64,000 nt of DNA from Dichotomocladium elegans (lineage: Eukaryota; Mucoromycota; Mucoromycetes; Mucorales; Lichtheimiaceae): NCBI GenBank assembly GCA_025716815.1, contig JAIXMN010000001.1, positions 496,001 through 560,000 of the forward strand, given 5' to 3'. Of the stretch, positions 33,501 to 45,589 are shown one piece after another; the stretch's first letter is position 1; each line of letters opens with the position of its first letter. A model generated the notes under the pieces. That model did not search any database. It saw only the letters and a list, made by a program, of their open reading frames with translations, and was not told the origin of the DNA. The position numbers were made by a program, and so were the translations under genes.

Positions 33501-34360
33501 ACCGGCACAGTACTGGCGACAGTACATCCTCCAATAACAGCGGAAGCGTGGTACCTGACGAGGAGGACAAGGTCAGGTATGTCACGGTTTTAGAGCTACT
33601 TGATGAGACGCTTGTATCAGCGATCCGAAAAGCACGTTCAGAGAAATATGCGTGGACACGCGAGCAGACCCGCGCCATCGCGCGGAATGTAGTTGAATGC
33701 CTTGCATGGTGCCATTCCCGAGGTGAGTTCGTCTTACGAAGGGGGAGGGATTAGAACGATTGCAACAAGCTCCTGAATCATATTATTAGGGATCGCCTTC
33801 TGTGACCTCAAACCCAGCAACATAATGCATCGGGTAGGCAGTCCATGGAAGCTTATTGATTTTGAAGCAAGCAGGACTATTGGCGAAGAATGCGTTGGTG
33901 TCATCACCCCGCGTTACTGCCCGCCTGAAGTGGCACGAGCAACAACGTACGGCCTTGAAGGAGCAAATGGGGTTGTCGCTACGCCCAGCGTTGACCTCTG
34001 GGCTCTCGGATGCGTTATTTATGAACTCGAAACAAAGCATGCGTTATTTGCAAGTACCATCAAGGATGAAACGATTCTCCATTTTGTATCTCACCCATCG
34101 CCGTCGACGCCAATTCTCAATAATGGCCTGCGCTGGAATGAGCACAAGGAGTTGTATATCCCCCATATGGAACGCAAGATTCCAGATAGCCGATCAAGAC
34201 AACTCATCAAGATGCTCTTGAGCCGTGAACCATCAAAACGAGGCAATGCCTCGACTCTCTTGGTAATGTCTAATGGATATATATGTACCCAGAACACATC
34301 TTGTGACATTTGCTAACTTGTGATCATGGGCTTTAGGAACACCCTTACTTCCAAAGTTAA
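30501..34360 (+). CDS. Kelch-ectodomain, single-pass membrane protein kinase
   Basis: Receptor-like architecture. Start MFGLWAIAILLAGIAGAQAQ is a signal peptide. Kelch repeats follow (VILYGGSEN; IYVYGGTSVG; LVVFGGTSTG; MIVYGGGTTQ; VYIFGGWGGS). A membrane helix comes next (AVGGTIGLVLIAAVFFFWKR), then a roughly 450-residue disordered Ser/Thr/Asn-rich cytoplasmic linker and a C-terminal kinase domain. Kinase landmarks: MAIKSYG (Lys), WERECRTL (Glu), FCDLKPSNIM in place of HRD, LIDFEAS in place of DFG, CPPEVAR (APE), DLWALGCVIYE. The catalytic Asp, Asn and metal-binding Asp remain. Exons after the first: about 30668-30976, 31083-31353, 31423-31678, 31740-33722, 33790-34262, 34337-34360, ending HPYFQS. 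The exon 1 to 2 join does not keep frame with standard sites, so that boundary is unresolved. Confidence 0.82.
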
Positions 34361-34746
34361 TAATCGAAATCCTGTATTCATTTTTTCATATACATATCTC
34401 CCCACGCGCGCGCACGCACACACCAGCCTTTTCCCCGGTCTCCTTATTACTCTCGCTCTGTCTGTCTTTCCCTCTATCTCACGCACAGCACTCATTACAT
34501 TCTATAATTCACTCGCATGTTTTGTAAATCCGTCACTTTTTAAACAAACAAACCTTATTATTGTATCATCGGTTTACAATGCAGTCCGAGTTATTTGAAA
34601 ATGGGAAGTCACGCTCTTTTCAGACTTGAGGGACAGGAAAAAGAAGGCCGCACGGGTGAACTTTTTTTTTTTCTTAAATTTTTTTTCTGCTCGCATACAT
34701 AACGCACATATACACACACACACACGCAAAAGGTGCTTGATACACA

Positions 34747-36456
34747 ATGGGAAAAACGAATGCAAAACGTAATATCGAACGCCACGATCCGCTCCATGTC
34801 GAACTAGCGGATAACCCTGATCAGGGAAGAAAGCGCAAAGTTGTTCGACAAAAGTTTGTCGAGCGCAATCAAAAAGAAGAGCAAGTGGAGGTACACTATT
34901 TTCTTTTTTTTTTTAAAAAAAAAGCAGATAGACAGCAGCGTTTTAGTTACCAGTAACAGAAAACGGTCTTTTTTCACGATAATGGAATCATACAATACAT
35001 TTTGACAGATTGAGTTGGGATTAATTAATCTTAGGAATACCTTGATCCGAAATTGTCGAAGCGCATTCTGAAGATCGCCCGTGAACAACAGGAGGAAATG
35101 GACGATGATAATGACAACGGCAAGCCTACCGAGAAAATGAACAAGATCAGCAACACCGTCCAGTTTCCTCTAGGGTTTGATCCCAGCGATGACGAACTTG
35201 ATGCCGAAGATCTGCACGGTGAATTCGAAGAACTGGAGGTGGATGAGGAGGACGAGGAGGTGCTGAAACAATTCTTGCCGAATGCGCCCATGCAGAAGCG
35301 GACGCTGGCCGATATCATCATGGAGAAAATCAATGAAAAGAATGCAATGGACGCTCGTAACGCTTCTGGCGAAGGTAAGGAACGGGTCTTCGATATGGCC
35401 GGGGAACGAACGACAGTGAATTGACTTTACGCGGGTTTAGCCGACGAGTCATTCCCTGAGATGAACCCTAAAGTGGTCGAAGTATATACTAAGTAAAGAA
35501 CCAGCGGGAGGAGTTTCGAGGACTAGCTGGCGTTCATTGGGTACTAACGGGGGTGGGGATCTTTTAGAGTTGGCCAGCTGCTGAGTAGATACAAATCCGG
35601 CAAACTGCCAAAGGCCTTCAAGATCATTCCATCTCTGGGTAACTGGGAAGAGATCCTCTTCCTCACAAAGCCAGAAGAATGGAGTGTCCATGCGACATAT
35701 GAAGCTACCCGTATGTTTGTTTCCAACCTGAAGGGCGATCAAGCACAAAAGTGAGTAGGATGATCTGCTTGGTTGGCTGTTTCAATGTGGGAGGCTGACG
35801 AGAGACTACCCGAATGACAGATTCATGACCTACATTCTTCTTGACCGTGTGCGCGAAGATATCCAAGAAAACAAAAAGCTCAATTATCATCTCTACATGG
35901 CGCTCAAGAAGGCTCTTTATAAGCCAGCTGCGTTTTTCAAAGGCTTCCTGTTCCCTCTATGCGAGTCTGGCACCTGTTCACTCCGTGAGGCAGCCATCAT
36001 TGGCAGCGTTCTCTCCCGAGTCTCCATTCCCGTCCTCCATTCATCCGCTGCTCTTTTACGACTCGCTCAAATGGAATACACTGGCCCCAACAGTCTTTTC
36101 ATCCGCATCCTGCTCGATAAAAAATACGCATTGCCGTTCAAGGTCGTTGATGGCATGGTTGAGCATTTCCAGCGATTTCGCAACGACCCGCGACAGATGC
36201 CCGTCCTCTGGCATCAATCTCTGCTCGTGTTTGTTCAACGGTACGTGACAGTGGCAATGTCTGATAGCCACTTACTCAAAATATTTGTAGATATAAGCAA
36301 GATCTTGTTCCAGAGCAAAAGGATATCATTCTTGATGTGGTCAAGCATAAATTCCATTCTGAAATTACTGCAGAAGTCCGTCGGGAAATCGCACACGCAA
36401 AACCCCGAGATGTCATTGAAGAAATGGACTATGATAGCGATATTCTGATGGACTAA
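34747..36456 (+). CDS. ENP1: Bystin, 40S ribosome biogenesis factor
   Basis: Nucleolar and cytoplasmic factor required for pre-40S maturation. Six exons join in frame: 34747-34890, 35035-35374, 35441-35492, 35568-35750, 35821-36240, 36291-36456. The N-terminus is basic ([33 protein letters not shown]), followed by an acidic stretch ([17 protein letters not shown]). The conserved bystin core is clear: [139 protein letters not shown]. It ends [12 protein letters not shown]. Length about 434 residues, normal for the family. Secure call. Confidence 0.97.
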
Positions 36457-36632
36457 GTCTGTATAAACCGGAGGAAAAATCATATAGTTAATAGCATTAC
36501 TTTGTTTAGCATCCCCTTGTGTGTATCTTATACCTTATCCAACGGGCTACACGTGCAGTAGATAGAAAAGTAAAAACGTACACAATAAGCACACATGCAG
36601 TCATTTTTTTTCTTTCTCTCTCTCTCTCCTCC

Positions 36633-37376
36633 TTACCGATTGAAGCCTCCTCGACGATTCATATACTGACGATATTTGAGTGGCTTGCGAACGTTCGCAC
36701 CCGATACGTCCGCTCCTTCCACATGCTTGTTCTTCGTTGTGTCAAACCCGGTGAATCCCATTAACTTCATCATTCTTGTTTCATCGTCATCATCTTCTGC
36801 AATCTCTATGTTTGGATTGTTGTCGGTTGCTTCCGCTGACGCATCCGATGACGGTGGAGGTGTACGTCTTGTCGAGCGCGCAGAAGGCGAGCGCTTTCTT
36901 TCCGTTCGGTCGCTATCTCGATATCTAAACGATTTTTGTTATTTGTAATTATGTCCTCTTCTCTCCATAAAAACCTTGCAACGCTTACCGTCGAGAAGAA
37001 CGCGGGGGAGATCGGCTAAGTGAGGTACGATGACGCTGTCTATCATTGTAATCTATGCAAAGAATCAATAAATGTAGTTTTTTTGGTTCACCAGTCAGCA
37101 GCCAGAAGAAGTACCTTGAGGCGAACGTCCGCGCCGCCTTCGATCACGGCTCCGGCTTCGCCTGCTTCGTGAAGGGGGTGAAATCGATCGCCGACGCGAA
37201 TGATAGCGTCCGGGAGATTTGGAACGCGACCGTCTTCGAGGGGGTGGTGATCGGGAACGAGAGCGACGGCGGATTGGAGGAGATCTAGAACGCGAGCGAG
37301 ATGTATACGGGCGATCCAAATCGCGGTAGTTACGGGATCTGCTGCTATTACGGTCCAGTGACGGGGAACGAGCCAT
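36633..37376 (-). CDS. SNRNP27: U4/U6.U5 tri-snRNP 27 kDa (SNRNP27) homologue
   Basis: RS-domain spliceosomal protein. Three exons on the minus strand (37376-37115, 37052-36989, 36924-36633) join in frame to 205 residues. N-terminal two thirds is an Arg-Ser domain (SRSRSRSPPIRRRSRSRSPP). The C-terminal block identifies it: DETRMMKLMGFTGFDTTKNK, then NVRKPLKYRQYMNRRGGFNR and stop, which matches the conserved SNRNP27 tail. It converges with bystin: the two stops are 177 bp apart, so their 3' UTRs nearly meet. Confidence 0.93.
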
Positions 37377-37856
37377 AGCGCGTGTCTGAAACAGGGAGAA
37401 AAAAAAAGAACAAGAAAGAGAGGAGTAGAAATTTTTTTGGTTTGTTAAACCATCAACTGCTGCTGTTGAGAGGAAAGTCAAGGTCCAACTGATGTGAGCG
37501 CAAGATCATATCCCACTTCCAGCAAACCCTCTATCATTATCAGCAGCACCAGCAACACCAGCAGCATTCATAGATAACTCATCATTTGAGGCAAGTGAGC
37601 AAAGCGATCGGTGCCTACCCGGATATGGGCATTTCACTAGGGCCGATTTCGCCTCAGATCAATCCTCTCCCACCCCCCAAAAAAATTGATCGGAATTAAT
37701 GGCAAGTCCCAATTATGCGCGAGCTGAATTCCATGTTTCACACCTTTTCCGCATTCAAAACCAACAATCTCCTCCCCACCGGGCACTTAACATCTTTGCT
37801 TGTCACCTAAACAAAAATTCAGACCAAACAAACAGACTCATCTATTTCGCTTTGCC

Positions 37857-39084
37857 ATGGACTCAACCACAAGCAGCTCTTCTTTTGACTTTGTGGCCGC
37901 TCTTGTCAAGGCAATGGAGCATGACGACGGCATCGAAGGTTGTACGGCTGAGGACTGGCCGGCTTTCATGCCAAACCCAATACCGCCGAATCCAGAGCCA
38001 AACCATTACCACGATACCAATACGTCAGACGACCTTGGGCTCTTCCCACTCGACCATCAACGCCAGTCTGTAACCATAAGCGACTCATGCTTGTCGCTAC
38101 TCCATGCTCCGGCTTCTCCTCCGTCCATCACCGGCTCGTCTTCCTCTTCGTCCTCAGCATCCATTAACAACGTACCTAGTCAGAGCGGTCTCGATAAGCA
38201 GTGGTCGTCCCCATGGCGATATCCGGCGGCAAGCGACTGCAACGCTGCATCTACCAATGCATTCTTGCCACCTACACCTCCCGTCGAGTCCTCCATGGCT
38301 GCTGCGATGGCTGCTCAACATGCACTTAGCAATGGTCAATTCCCCCCATGGTTTGGTATCCAACTGACAGCATCGTCTGAACCTTCTCCCTCGCCAGCCA
38401 TGGTCGATCCGTTTTCTTCCATGTGCTACCTTCCTTCCTATCCAGCACCGGCTCAACTGGTGCGCCCGCAGCAGCATCAGCAGCAGTGCCATCATTCGAC
38501 TAGCTCTAACCCTCCCATTTCCAAAGCTACGCCACGGCGACGATCAGCTCCTTCGCGGCCGTACCGCCGCCGAAGCTCTTCCCACCCATCCGTAGCGTCT
38601 GTCGTCTCTCTCTCGGCCCATGAGCCTGTTGCGCACACCATCAATGGGATTGAGCACATCACATTCCTCTACTCCCACGATCGCCTCGTCAAAGAGTACA
38701 CTGTCCGGACGGACATCGACAGTTGCTCCAGCGACGACATCCCTGCCGACTTCCGAATGGTGAATGCAGTAAGTTTGGAACCCTCTTTCATTCTTTATTC
38801 CCCCGTTGTTTATTCGTGCTTTATTACATTAGATTTATCCGCGGGCAAACGTCGACAAGGAGGAATATGATGGGAACCGTTGGGAATACGAAACCAGCTG
38901 TAACCAGCTCGGATGGAAACTCTGTTGGCTCAACCAAGACCAACTCTGCGGTCGCCGCGGCCTAATTCAGAGGGCGGTTGACTCGTATCGTAATCGACAC
39001 GCTGAGATGCGTTCACGGCGTGTCACACGCCAGGAAAAGGTGGCGAACGGGACACTCCGACGGAGACGTGCAAAGAAAAGCTAG
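37857..39084 (+). CDS. Fungal DUF8032-domain protein, probable regulator
   Basis: Two exons (37857-38768 and 38833-39084) give 387 residues. The first 260 residues are low-complexity Ser/Pro-rich (SITGSSSSSSSASINN; APAQLVRPQQHQQQC) with a basic segment (KATPRRRSAPSRPYRRRSSS) that could be a nuclear signal. The C-terminal domain spans the intron: NGIEHITFLYSHDRLVKEYT, IPADFRMVNAIYPRANVDK, NRWEYETSCNQLGWKLCWLN, then a basic end (TLRRRRAKKS). I recognise this as the conserved domain of a fungal-only family (DUF8032), often annotated as transcription-related, but its biochemical role is unknown. Name recall is moderate confidence; the gene model is strong. Confidence 0.8.
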
Positions 39085-39089
39085 ATTAC

Positions 39090-40995
39090 TTATTGTTGGT
39101 TTATTCAAACGACACACGCACGCACGCACGCATAACACACAGCAAGAGCAAGAGTGAGAATGAGAGGAATCAAACGACATGTATAATGTACGATTAAAAT
39201 AACTAAATCCTTATGTATTTTTTCTCCTTTATATTGCGATATGTATATCACTTTTCCCATCTCGTCCCATCCCATCCCCATCCCGCATGCCAATAAATGA
39301 CGCCGATGATGTCATAGAAGACGATGTTTCACAACATATGAATCATATGGTCTGTGCACTTTGCAACTTGCAAAACACAGCGGCATCGCGCACATCCCCT
39401 CCCCCAGTCTACTGGCGGGACCAGTTAATCTCGAATGAAAGGAGCAACAAAAAGCAGAGAGGGGAAGGGTCTCCATCTTGGCATTATGAAACCTCACACT
39501 GGAAGACGTTGATGATCGGGAGTAGGCATCTCTCTGTCTCTCACATACGCGCCTGCCATGCTGCGTAAGTTTTGGGTGAATCGTCGGTGAAACCCAAAAT
39601 TCCATTGAACAAAATACAGCACTTTTCCGTTCCTTTCCCTGTGTGCATCAAGGAAATTCTCATTGGCCAGTGCCTTTGATTGACGTCAACTCCGCGACAC
39701 GAAATGGGACTAGCGCTTCTTTAAGGCTCACGGACATGGATTCGCAATCAATCTCTCCCTCTCTTTATCTCTCTCTCTCTCTTTTCTCTCTGTTTCCAAT
39801 GACTCTGCGCATTTGCTACTGTGGAGACCCAGTAGAAATGGGGGCCTTGAAGGGTTAACATGCCGACTAAACATTTGGATATTTCACGACGCGATTAACA
39901 TAGGAAGCGACTTTGCCATCAACAGATGTGTATGCCTATCTGTGGAATAAAGCTCGCGCATTCCACGCAATGACGTCTTCAATATAGAACGCCGTACAAT
40001 AATCACTGCCCCCATGTTCACTAGCGCGTTATATTATCCGTCTCCGTTCGGCAACGATAACTGACTGGGTGGTTAGCGTACTGTAGTCGATATTTTATTC
40101 GGACTATGATGAATTCTCCCCTCCCCCACCTTTTTTCTAATAACTTGACGACGACGTCATTCGCTAGTGGACCATGGGAGATAAAAGATTCACTGTTGAC
40201 CGTTCCGGTCATCCACCTACGTTTCTCATTCGAAGAAGAGGCTATCTTCTGCATGCCCCCCCTCACGCCCCAGCTTTTGGAGACATGGTGAGGGCTTGAT
40301 CTTGTGGCTCCTTTCTGCTAAAAAAATGGAAGGGGGTGTGGAAGAAGCACCTAGTGGCATGCGCCATGCAGTCATTGTGATCATGACGAGAGTTGGGACC
40401 GCTGGTTGTATGTCATCTCATATCTGTACAATTGCGGGCGGCTACATATGTATAAATGTCCGTCTAACTAGAAAAGGATATGCTCATGTTACATCATTAT
40501 GACCAAAGGTGGGGGGGGAAGGTATTCTTTCAGTGGGACTTGCTACTGATTCTCACCCGATCCCAGAAGTCGAATAAACCAAATGGTCGCATATGCGCAT
40601 AGGAGAAAACGATATGGCAAAAAAAAACCGACTGACGAAGAGCTGTCTTTTTTTTTCAGTTTCCTGTATGCTCGTTTAGCGTACAGACAATATCTTTATA
40701 AAAGATGGCACCAGTTGTGGTCGATGTGTGTGTGACTACCCAGAGCCTATGGTGTCATGCACGTACGTCGTTGGTGAAGAAGTTGGACTTTTGTCGATCT
40801 CTTTATTCCCTCACAGAATACCTGCGGAATCTACACATTTTGCAACGGGCAACTCTGTGTGCTTGCTGCCAACACATAATGTAATCCTAGGCGAGAAGGG
40901 CACAGTTATATATATAGTGTGATGAAAGAAACATGTTCTACGCACAGTTACTGTACACAACTTACATTGACCAGAGACAACGTTAGATTTTGTTT
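39090..40995. other. Long intergenic stretch, no gene recognised
   Basis: Holds CA/CG-rich simple sequence (39110-39140), a CT microsatellite (39757-39790) and several frames of 60-97 codons on both strands without similarity. The 39287-39568 plus frame ends in simple repeats and lacks exon partners. I see no transposon ends here. Confidence 0.45.
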
Positions 40996-40999
40996 TATA

Positions 41000-41560
41000 C
41001 AAAGCTGATGTTTGAGAAGGTACTTTGAGTGCAGCTGAAAAGCAGCTAGGGAAATCCGATGTTCACTCATGCACAGCAATCACAGTACAAAAAAAAAAGA
41101 AAGCTTGACATCAAATTTTTAAAAGATGGGATGTAGAGGCACAGATCACTCACGTAAAGTATCCATCAGAATGTTATCTTAGAATAGGGTTGATGAGAAT
41201 CCGTCCGTTGTGCTATTAGAGCAATCGATGCAGCGACTTAAGGTCCTTAAATATCCAAAACGGGCGCCCTCCATCGATTTATATATATGAATGCAACTAA
41301 TTCATTGGAGAAAGCTCGATTTCAGCCTGTACATTGAAAGAAGGATATAGCAACTGCGAAGATCCAAGAACGTCTCGATTAGCAGGATGGTATGGTCCCG
41401 AAGAAGGGATTTCTGCAATATTAGGAGTAATATCAGCGTTAGATGTTACAGTATTAAATGTAGCTTGAGAGACTTCCCCACAGCTACTAGCCAAAAGAAG
41501 AAAAAGGGCGGTGGGGCAATCCATAGCTGCAGCAAAAGGGACGTTATCTTAAAGCATCTA
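41000..41560 (+). mobile_element. Tc1/mariner-like fragment, copy C
   Basis: Heavily decayed transposase fragment on the plus strand: LMFEKVL-like start at 41008, EWVDENP-like block at 41185, ERLD block at 41370, then VISALDVTVLNVA (GAISASGIIKCS in better copies) and a TKRR piece near 41490. Several internal deletions. Lies tail to tail with copy D. Confidence 0.65.
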
Positions 41561-41654
41561 CGACAAGTCAAACAATTCTCTGTGTCATTGATCTTGTATT
41601 TCATACAATATCTATTTGTGAAAGCTCAAAAAAGTAGGATACAGTCATACTTTG

Positions 41655-42185
41655 TTTTCCAAAAAAAAAAAATGTCGCATCAACAGGTGAAACGATTTCA
41701 TACCATGGATAGCAAATCGTTTGCACCCAAAAATATTAATCTTTCACCATACGCTTTGACTTACACCCAAGTCCAGGCGGTTAGCCAGATGCGTGCTGGT
41801 GATAACCAACACGAGAGATTTGGGGGTGGGGTAGAGCAACGCCAGAAGCGTGTGACCAGCGTATCATTGCTGGCAATTCGGCCTGCACGGCAAATTAACC
41901 CTGGAGAGACGAGAGAGAGCACAAGAAACACGGCGGACTCGAGGAAGAATGGCAGAACCGCGGCGGAAGCAACGATGCAAGAAAAGAAGGGCTTTGCCGC
42001 AAGGCAATCGAGTCGCAGCCCAACTGCGGTATCCTTGCAAACCTTCCGTGCCCTCAGGTATGGGTGAGATTGGTCAATATAGAATCAGAAACGAGTCCCA
42101 GTCACAAAACAATGTCAAATCTATAGCGTAAAAGATTCATACCGGGTAGGGCTATGGAAGGATTCATAGGAAATCGAATAGGGGG
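41655..42185 (-). other. Spliced tail cassette of the Tc1-like element, copy D
   Basis: On the minus strand: CCCTACCCG then GTATGAATC donor (about 42160), an ATTGACCAATC word (about 42085) where the acceptor TAG has been lost, and a middle segment. GGGTGTAAGTCAAAGCGTATGG (the conserved second donor) follows near 41770, then CGTTTCACCTGTTGATGCGAC. The middle segment cannot be aligned to that of B or F by eye. A 226-codon plus frame crosses this region antisense and is not taken as a gene. Confidence 0.5.
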
Positions 42186-42839
42186 CTGGGTTACGATGCA
42201 TGAATTTCTTTGTGGTCGATAACTACCGTGATGTATCATACGATATCCTTTAGAAAAGTTACATCAACAACGCTCCTCGGCAAATGAAGAAAATCCGTTC
42301 TGAGACCTGCGGGCTGTGTACTAAACCCCTCCATTGCATCAAAGTTGCTGTCGTTATATCTGACGTATGCAATGTCTTTATGGAGTTTTCACTTTTTTGT
42401 ACTGCCACGCATACCAGAGCACGGTTTGAACATGTGTGTAATTATGCTCATATTATCAATTATAGACAAGCACCCGCACCAAAGAAACGCAGCCCCCCGC
42501 GTGACAAGCTTTTTATAGCCTATTTTGCTGATAAGACGTTCTATACACATCAGGCAAATATCCATCCACTCGTCATACTGTAGTTATAGTCTACAGTATT
42601 TCTTCGTTTTATCCGAGATCCGACCTTAATACTGGATGATTGCATATAGGAGTAGTGCTTTTTTTTATCTCAACATTCCTTTCAACTTGCTCAAAGAATC
42701 TGGGGTCATATATCTTTTCGTATTCTCTCTTTCTTACATATTCACATCCATATACATGCTGTGATTGTTTCTGCAGAATTATCACAAAATGGATCATAGT
42801 TTTCTTTTTTTCGTGTAAAACAGTTAACTATACATCTGC

Positions 42840-44240
42840 AAGAATGAGAGACGAATCCTTCGAAACCGCTCAACTTTAAGCCATTCAATGCTTCACTGAT
42901 TCGGGCCATCAGTGTCTCGCTCTCCAAGAACCCATTACATTTTACTATGTTCTTCACAACCGACCAAAACTGTTCAATAGGATTGAGTTCAGGCGAATAG
43001 GATGAAAGATAGGCGCATCGATATCCTTGAGAGTCGATGTATTTAGATATCTTCAGTCTTATGAATAGATGCACTATCCATTAGCAAATAATGGATCTTC
43101 ATATGCCCATACTGATCCATTTCATCTATGGCAGTCCTGAGAAAGCTGAGATAATGCCCGGTTACGGTTCCTTTGCTTGCAGCTGTGGAATGCCTGCTCT
43201 TTTTTTTTTTGGCTGGTGTTTGTGCGAGCTTTAATCTACATTTAATGATGCCTGATGCCGAAATTGCTCCCCAGGTGGTAGTTCTTTTCGCTCTTGTTTT
43301 TGGCAATATAATTATTCCAGAGGTAGCTTCCTCGGCCCGTCCCATGTTGTGTTTTATGTTAACATGGAATCAATACTCATCAAAGAAAACACAGTTTTTG
43401 TAAAGTCAATGTCAGTCATGCCCCATCAACGCACCCAATTAAGGCGCACTTGGATTTTTCATCACTGTTGCTGGCTGATTATCGACCGCCATCAGGCCGT
43501 CTTTATGACTGAGCAGTCTATTGCCGACAACGACCTCACCACCTAGAGGTGGCGTGCACACTGGGCATTTTGTCTTCCCGCACGCGAAACATTTTGATCC
43601 GGTGGTGTTGCTGCTGCTGCATCATTCCTCTCAGTCGTTAGCATTTATTACCCGAATCTCACGTTGCTATTGCAGCATTTCATTTCTACAACAACAAAAA
43701 AAGGGGCCTCCAGACTGAAATCATGCCTTTGGCAGCGACAGGTTGCATAGAACGATAGAGCGTCGTTGTCGATACATGAAGACCCTCAAATCTCTGGAGC
43801 AATCGCTCCATCAGTTGTTCTAGAACAATGTATGGATTCTCATCAGCCCATTCTAAAATAACACTCTTATCCTCTTCGTTGAGAATACGTGAACGATCTC
43901 TACCCTCTGCCTTTCTTACAAATACTGTCGAGGTCGTTTTCGTACTGCGATGCCCATTGATGCGCTGAACGAATGATGGATTCCTAGTCGCCGGTGCACT
44001 CAAGACCTTCTCAAACATCAGTTTGAAAAATCTGATCATATCTGTGTCCGTGCACACTGCGTAGCCGCTCTTAAAGTTTGCTTATTTCATATGAAATCGT
44101 TTGCTTGTGGACATGCGTACCAACAAGGTCAGGATGACTCTGCAAGCAGATTGAAGGGAGTACATTTCCTCATCGACGACATAGTCCACAGGTTCAGAAC
44201 AGCCACGCTCATCAACGACATGACCTTGGCCAACGTAAAA
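42840..44240 (-). pseudogene. Tc1-like transposase relic, copy D, with insertion
   Basis: Pieces in order on the minus strand: DMIRFFKLMFEKVLSAPATR, RSRILNEEDKSVILEWADEN, QLMERLLQRFEGLHVSTTTL (44057-43760). A break carrying foreign sequence follows (43712-43468). Then FFDEY, GAISASGIIKCRLKLAQTPA, YLLMDSASIHKTEDI (second Asp kept, Asn to Ser) and YLSSYSPELNPIEQFWSVVK. Several frameshifts; not functional. Confidence 0.78.
43468..43712 (-). other. Foreign insert in copy D with zinc-ribbon-like coding piece
   Basis: Copies A and E read straight through this point of the transposase (TTTCAGCCTGTAGACAG), whereas D is interrupted by about 245 bp. On the minus strand the insert reads GSKCFACGKTKCPVCTPPLG, a C-X2-C-X4-C-X2-C arrangement, followed by GEVVVGNRLLSHKDGLMAVD. 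The frame remains open into the flanking transposase sequence for a few codons before a stop. Source gene not recognised. Confidence 0.45.
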
Positions 44241-44704
44241 AAAAAAAAACCAAGATTGCTAAAGTGTATAAGAGTCATAAGGGTGAGATGGATTTGCCAA
44301 GCTTTTTTTGTGCGACGTCTTTCAGGGTGTGTATGTGGCATTGGATTTGTCATCACGCGTTAAGATTTGTGGGTAAAATGCGATCCTGCGACTTCAGAAC
44401 TGGCAAGGTACGCATTTGATTTTGTATAACCACGGGTTGTTATCCTCATGAGAGATGACCCAACACAGACGACTGACTCACAACCTCTCTAGAGAGGTCT
44501 AGATAATCATGCCAAATGTCCGACGCTCAAGGCCTTGTCTGATGAAAGAAGGGCGGCAGTGCAAATTCGAAGCGCACGGTGAGCAAGCGGGCCCATGAAT
44601 GTTTAAATTCAGTGATGAGAAAAGCGGGGGGGACAATTTTCCTATTTCTATGTGAAATACTTCGGCCCTCTTGTCTTCCGCCTCCCATTCTTCAGACTTC
44701 GAAG

Positions 44705-45543
44705 ATGACTCTTCGCTTAGATCCCGCACATGTCATTGTATTTGAACGTAAGCTCTTGCTGCGCTATCACAATTGTTTCGCTCCATTAACCAACTGCGCA
44801 ATCTTTGACGCACTCGCGCATGCCCTCCGGCGCAAATCAGGCCCACTCACGCGCGTTGTCAAGCAAGAATTAAAGCTCGATAACGTTTCGTCCGAGCCTG
44901 TTGCTTTCAAGGTCAAGACGACTGCTCCGAAACTTTTCTGCGTTCGGCCTAATCAGGGCCGCATTGAACCCAACTCGGGGATTACCATACAAGGTTTGCA
45001 TGGACGGTCAATCCCTCTAATGAATACGCCTTAACAACAATCTATGCTACCCCCTTCCATTCAGTGTATCTTCAAGCCTTCAAGGAAGAACCTCCCCTCG
45101 ACAAGGCTTGCAAAGACAAATTCTTGATTATTGCAGTGCCGTTAAATGCCTCAGTGACAAACATTTCGGAACTGGTAGATTCGTCGTCTTCGTTATTACC
45201 TTCTAAAGAAAAAGAGGTTAACTTGTCCTCCCTCCCATGTGTGTAACTTTTTCAGTGGTCTCGCATCGAAACCAAGGAGATTTCGAACATTTCCCAGTAC
45301 AAGCTCAGGTGCGAGTACCGGCAACCACCACTGTTGGGCGTAATGGAAGAAGAGGTAAAAGGTGGGGGAGAAGAAGTTAGGCTATGTGGGTCTGTTTGTT
45401 TGTTTGCTTGCGCATAGAGGATATGATGTGTCGTTTGACGACGATTTGTATCTTTCATCTTAGTCCCTCGAGTTCCCTGATGCTGACCGCGCTACAGCCT
45501 CAATAACTCCACGTGCGCAAGCAGAAGCAACACCACCACCACC

Positions 45544-45589
<46 letters not shown>

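Larger units (their letters stand above)
41640..44420 (-). mobile_element. Tc1/mariner-like element, copy D
   Basis: Left end is near 44410 (CCAGTTCTGAAGTCGCAGGA on the minus strand), followed by the transposase relic (about 44240-42840). Next is the AGGTCGGATCTCGGATAAAA word (42600-42630) shared with copies A and E, and then the tail cassette (42185-41655). The right end reads as AATGTCGCATCAACAGGTGA on the plus strand at 41670. About 2.8 kb, enlarged by a 245-bp insertion within the transposase. Confidence 0.78.

Noticed and set aside
41387..42067. 226-codon plus-strand frame
   Set aside because: It runs antisense through the right end and cassette of copy D and through copy C remnants. 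No similarity and no host gene context.
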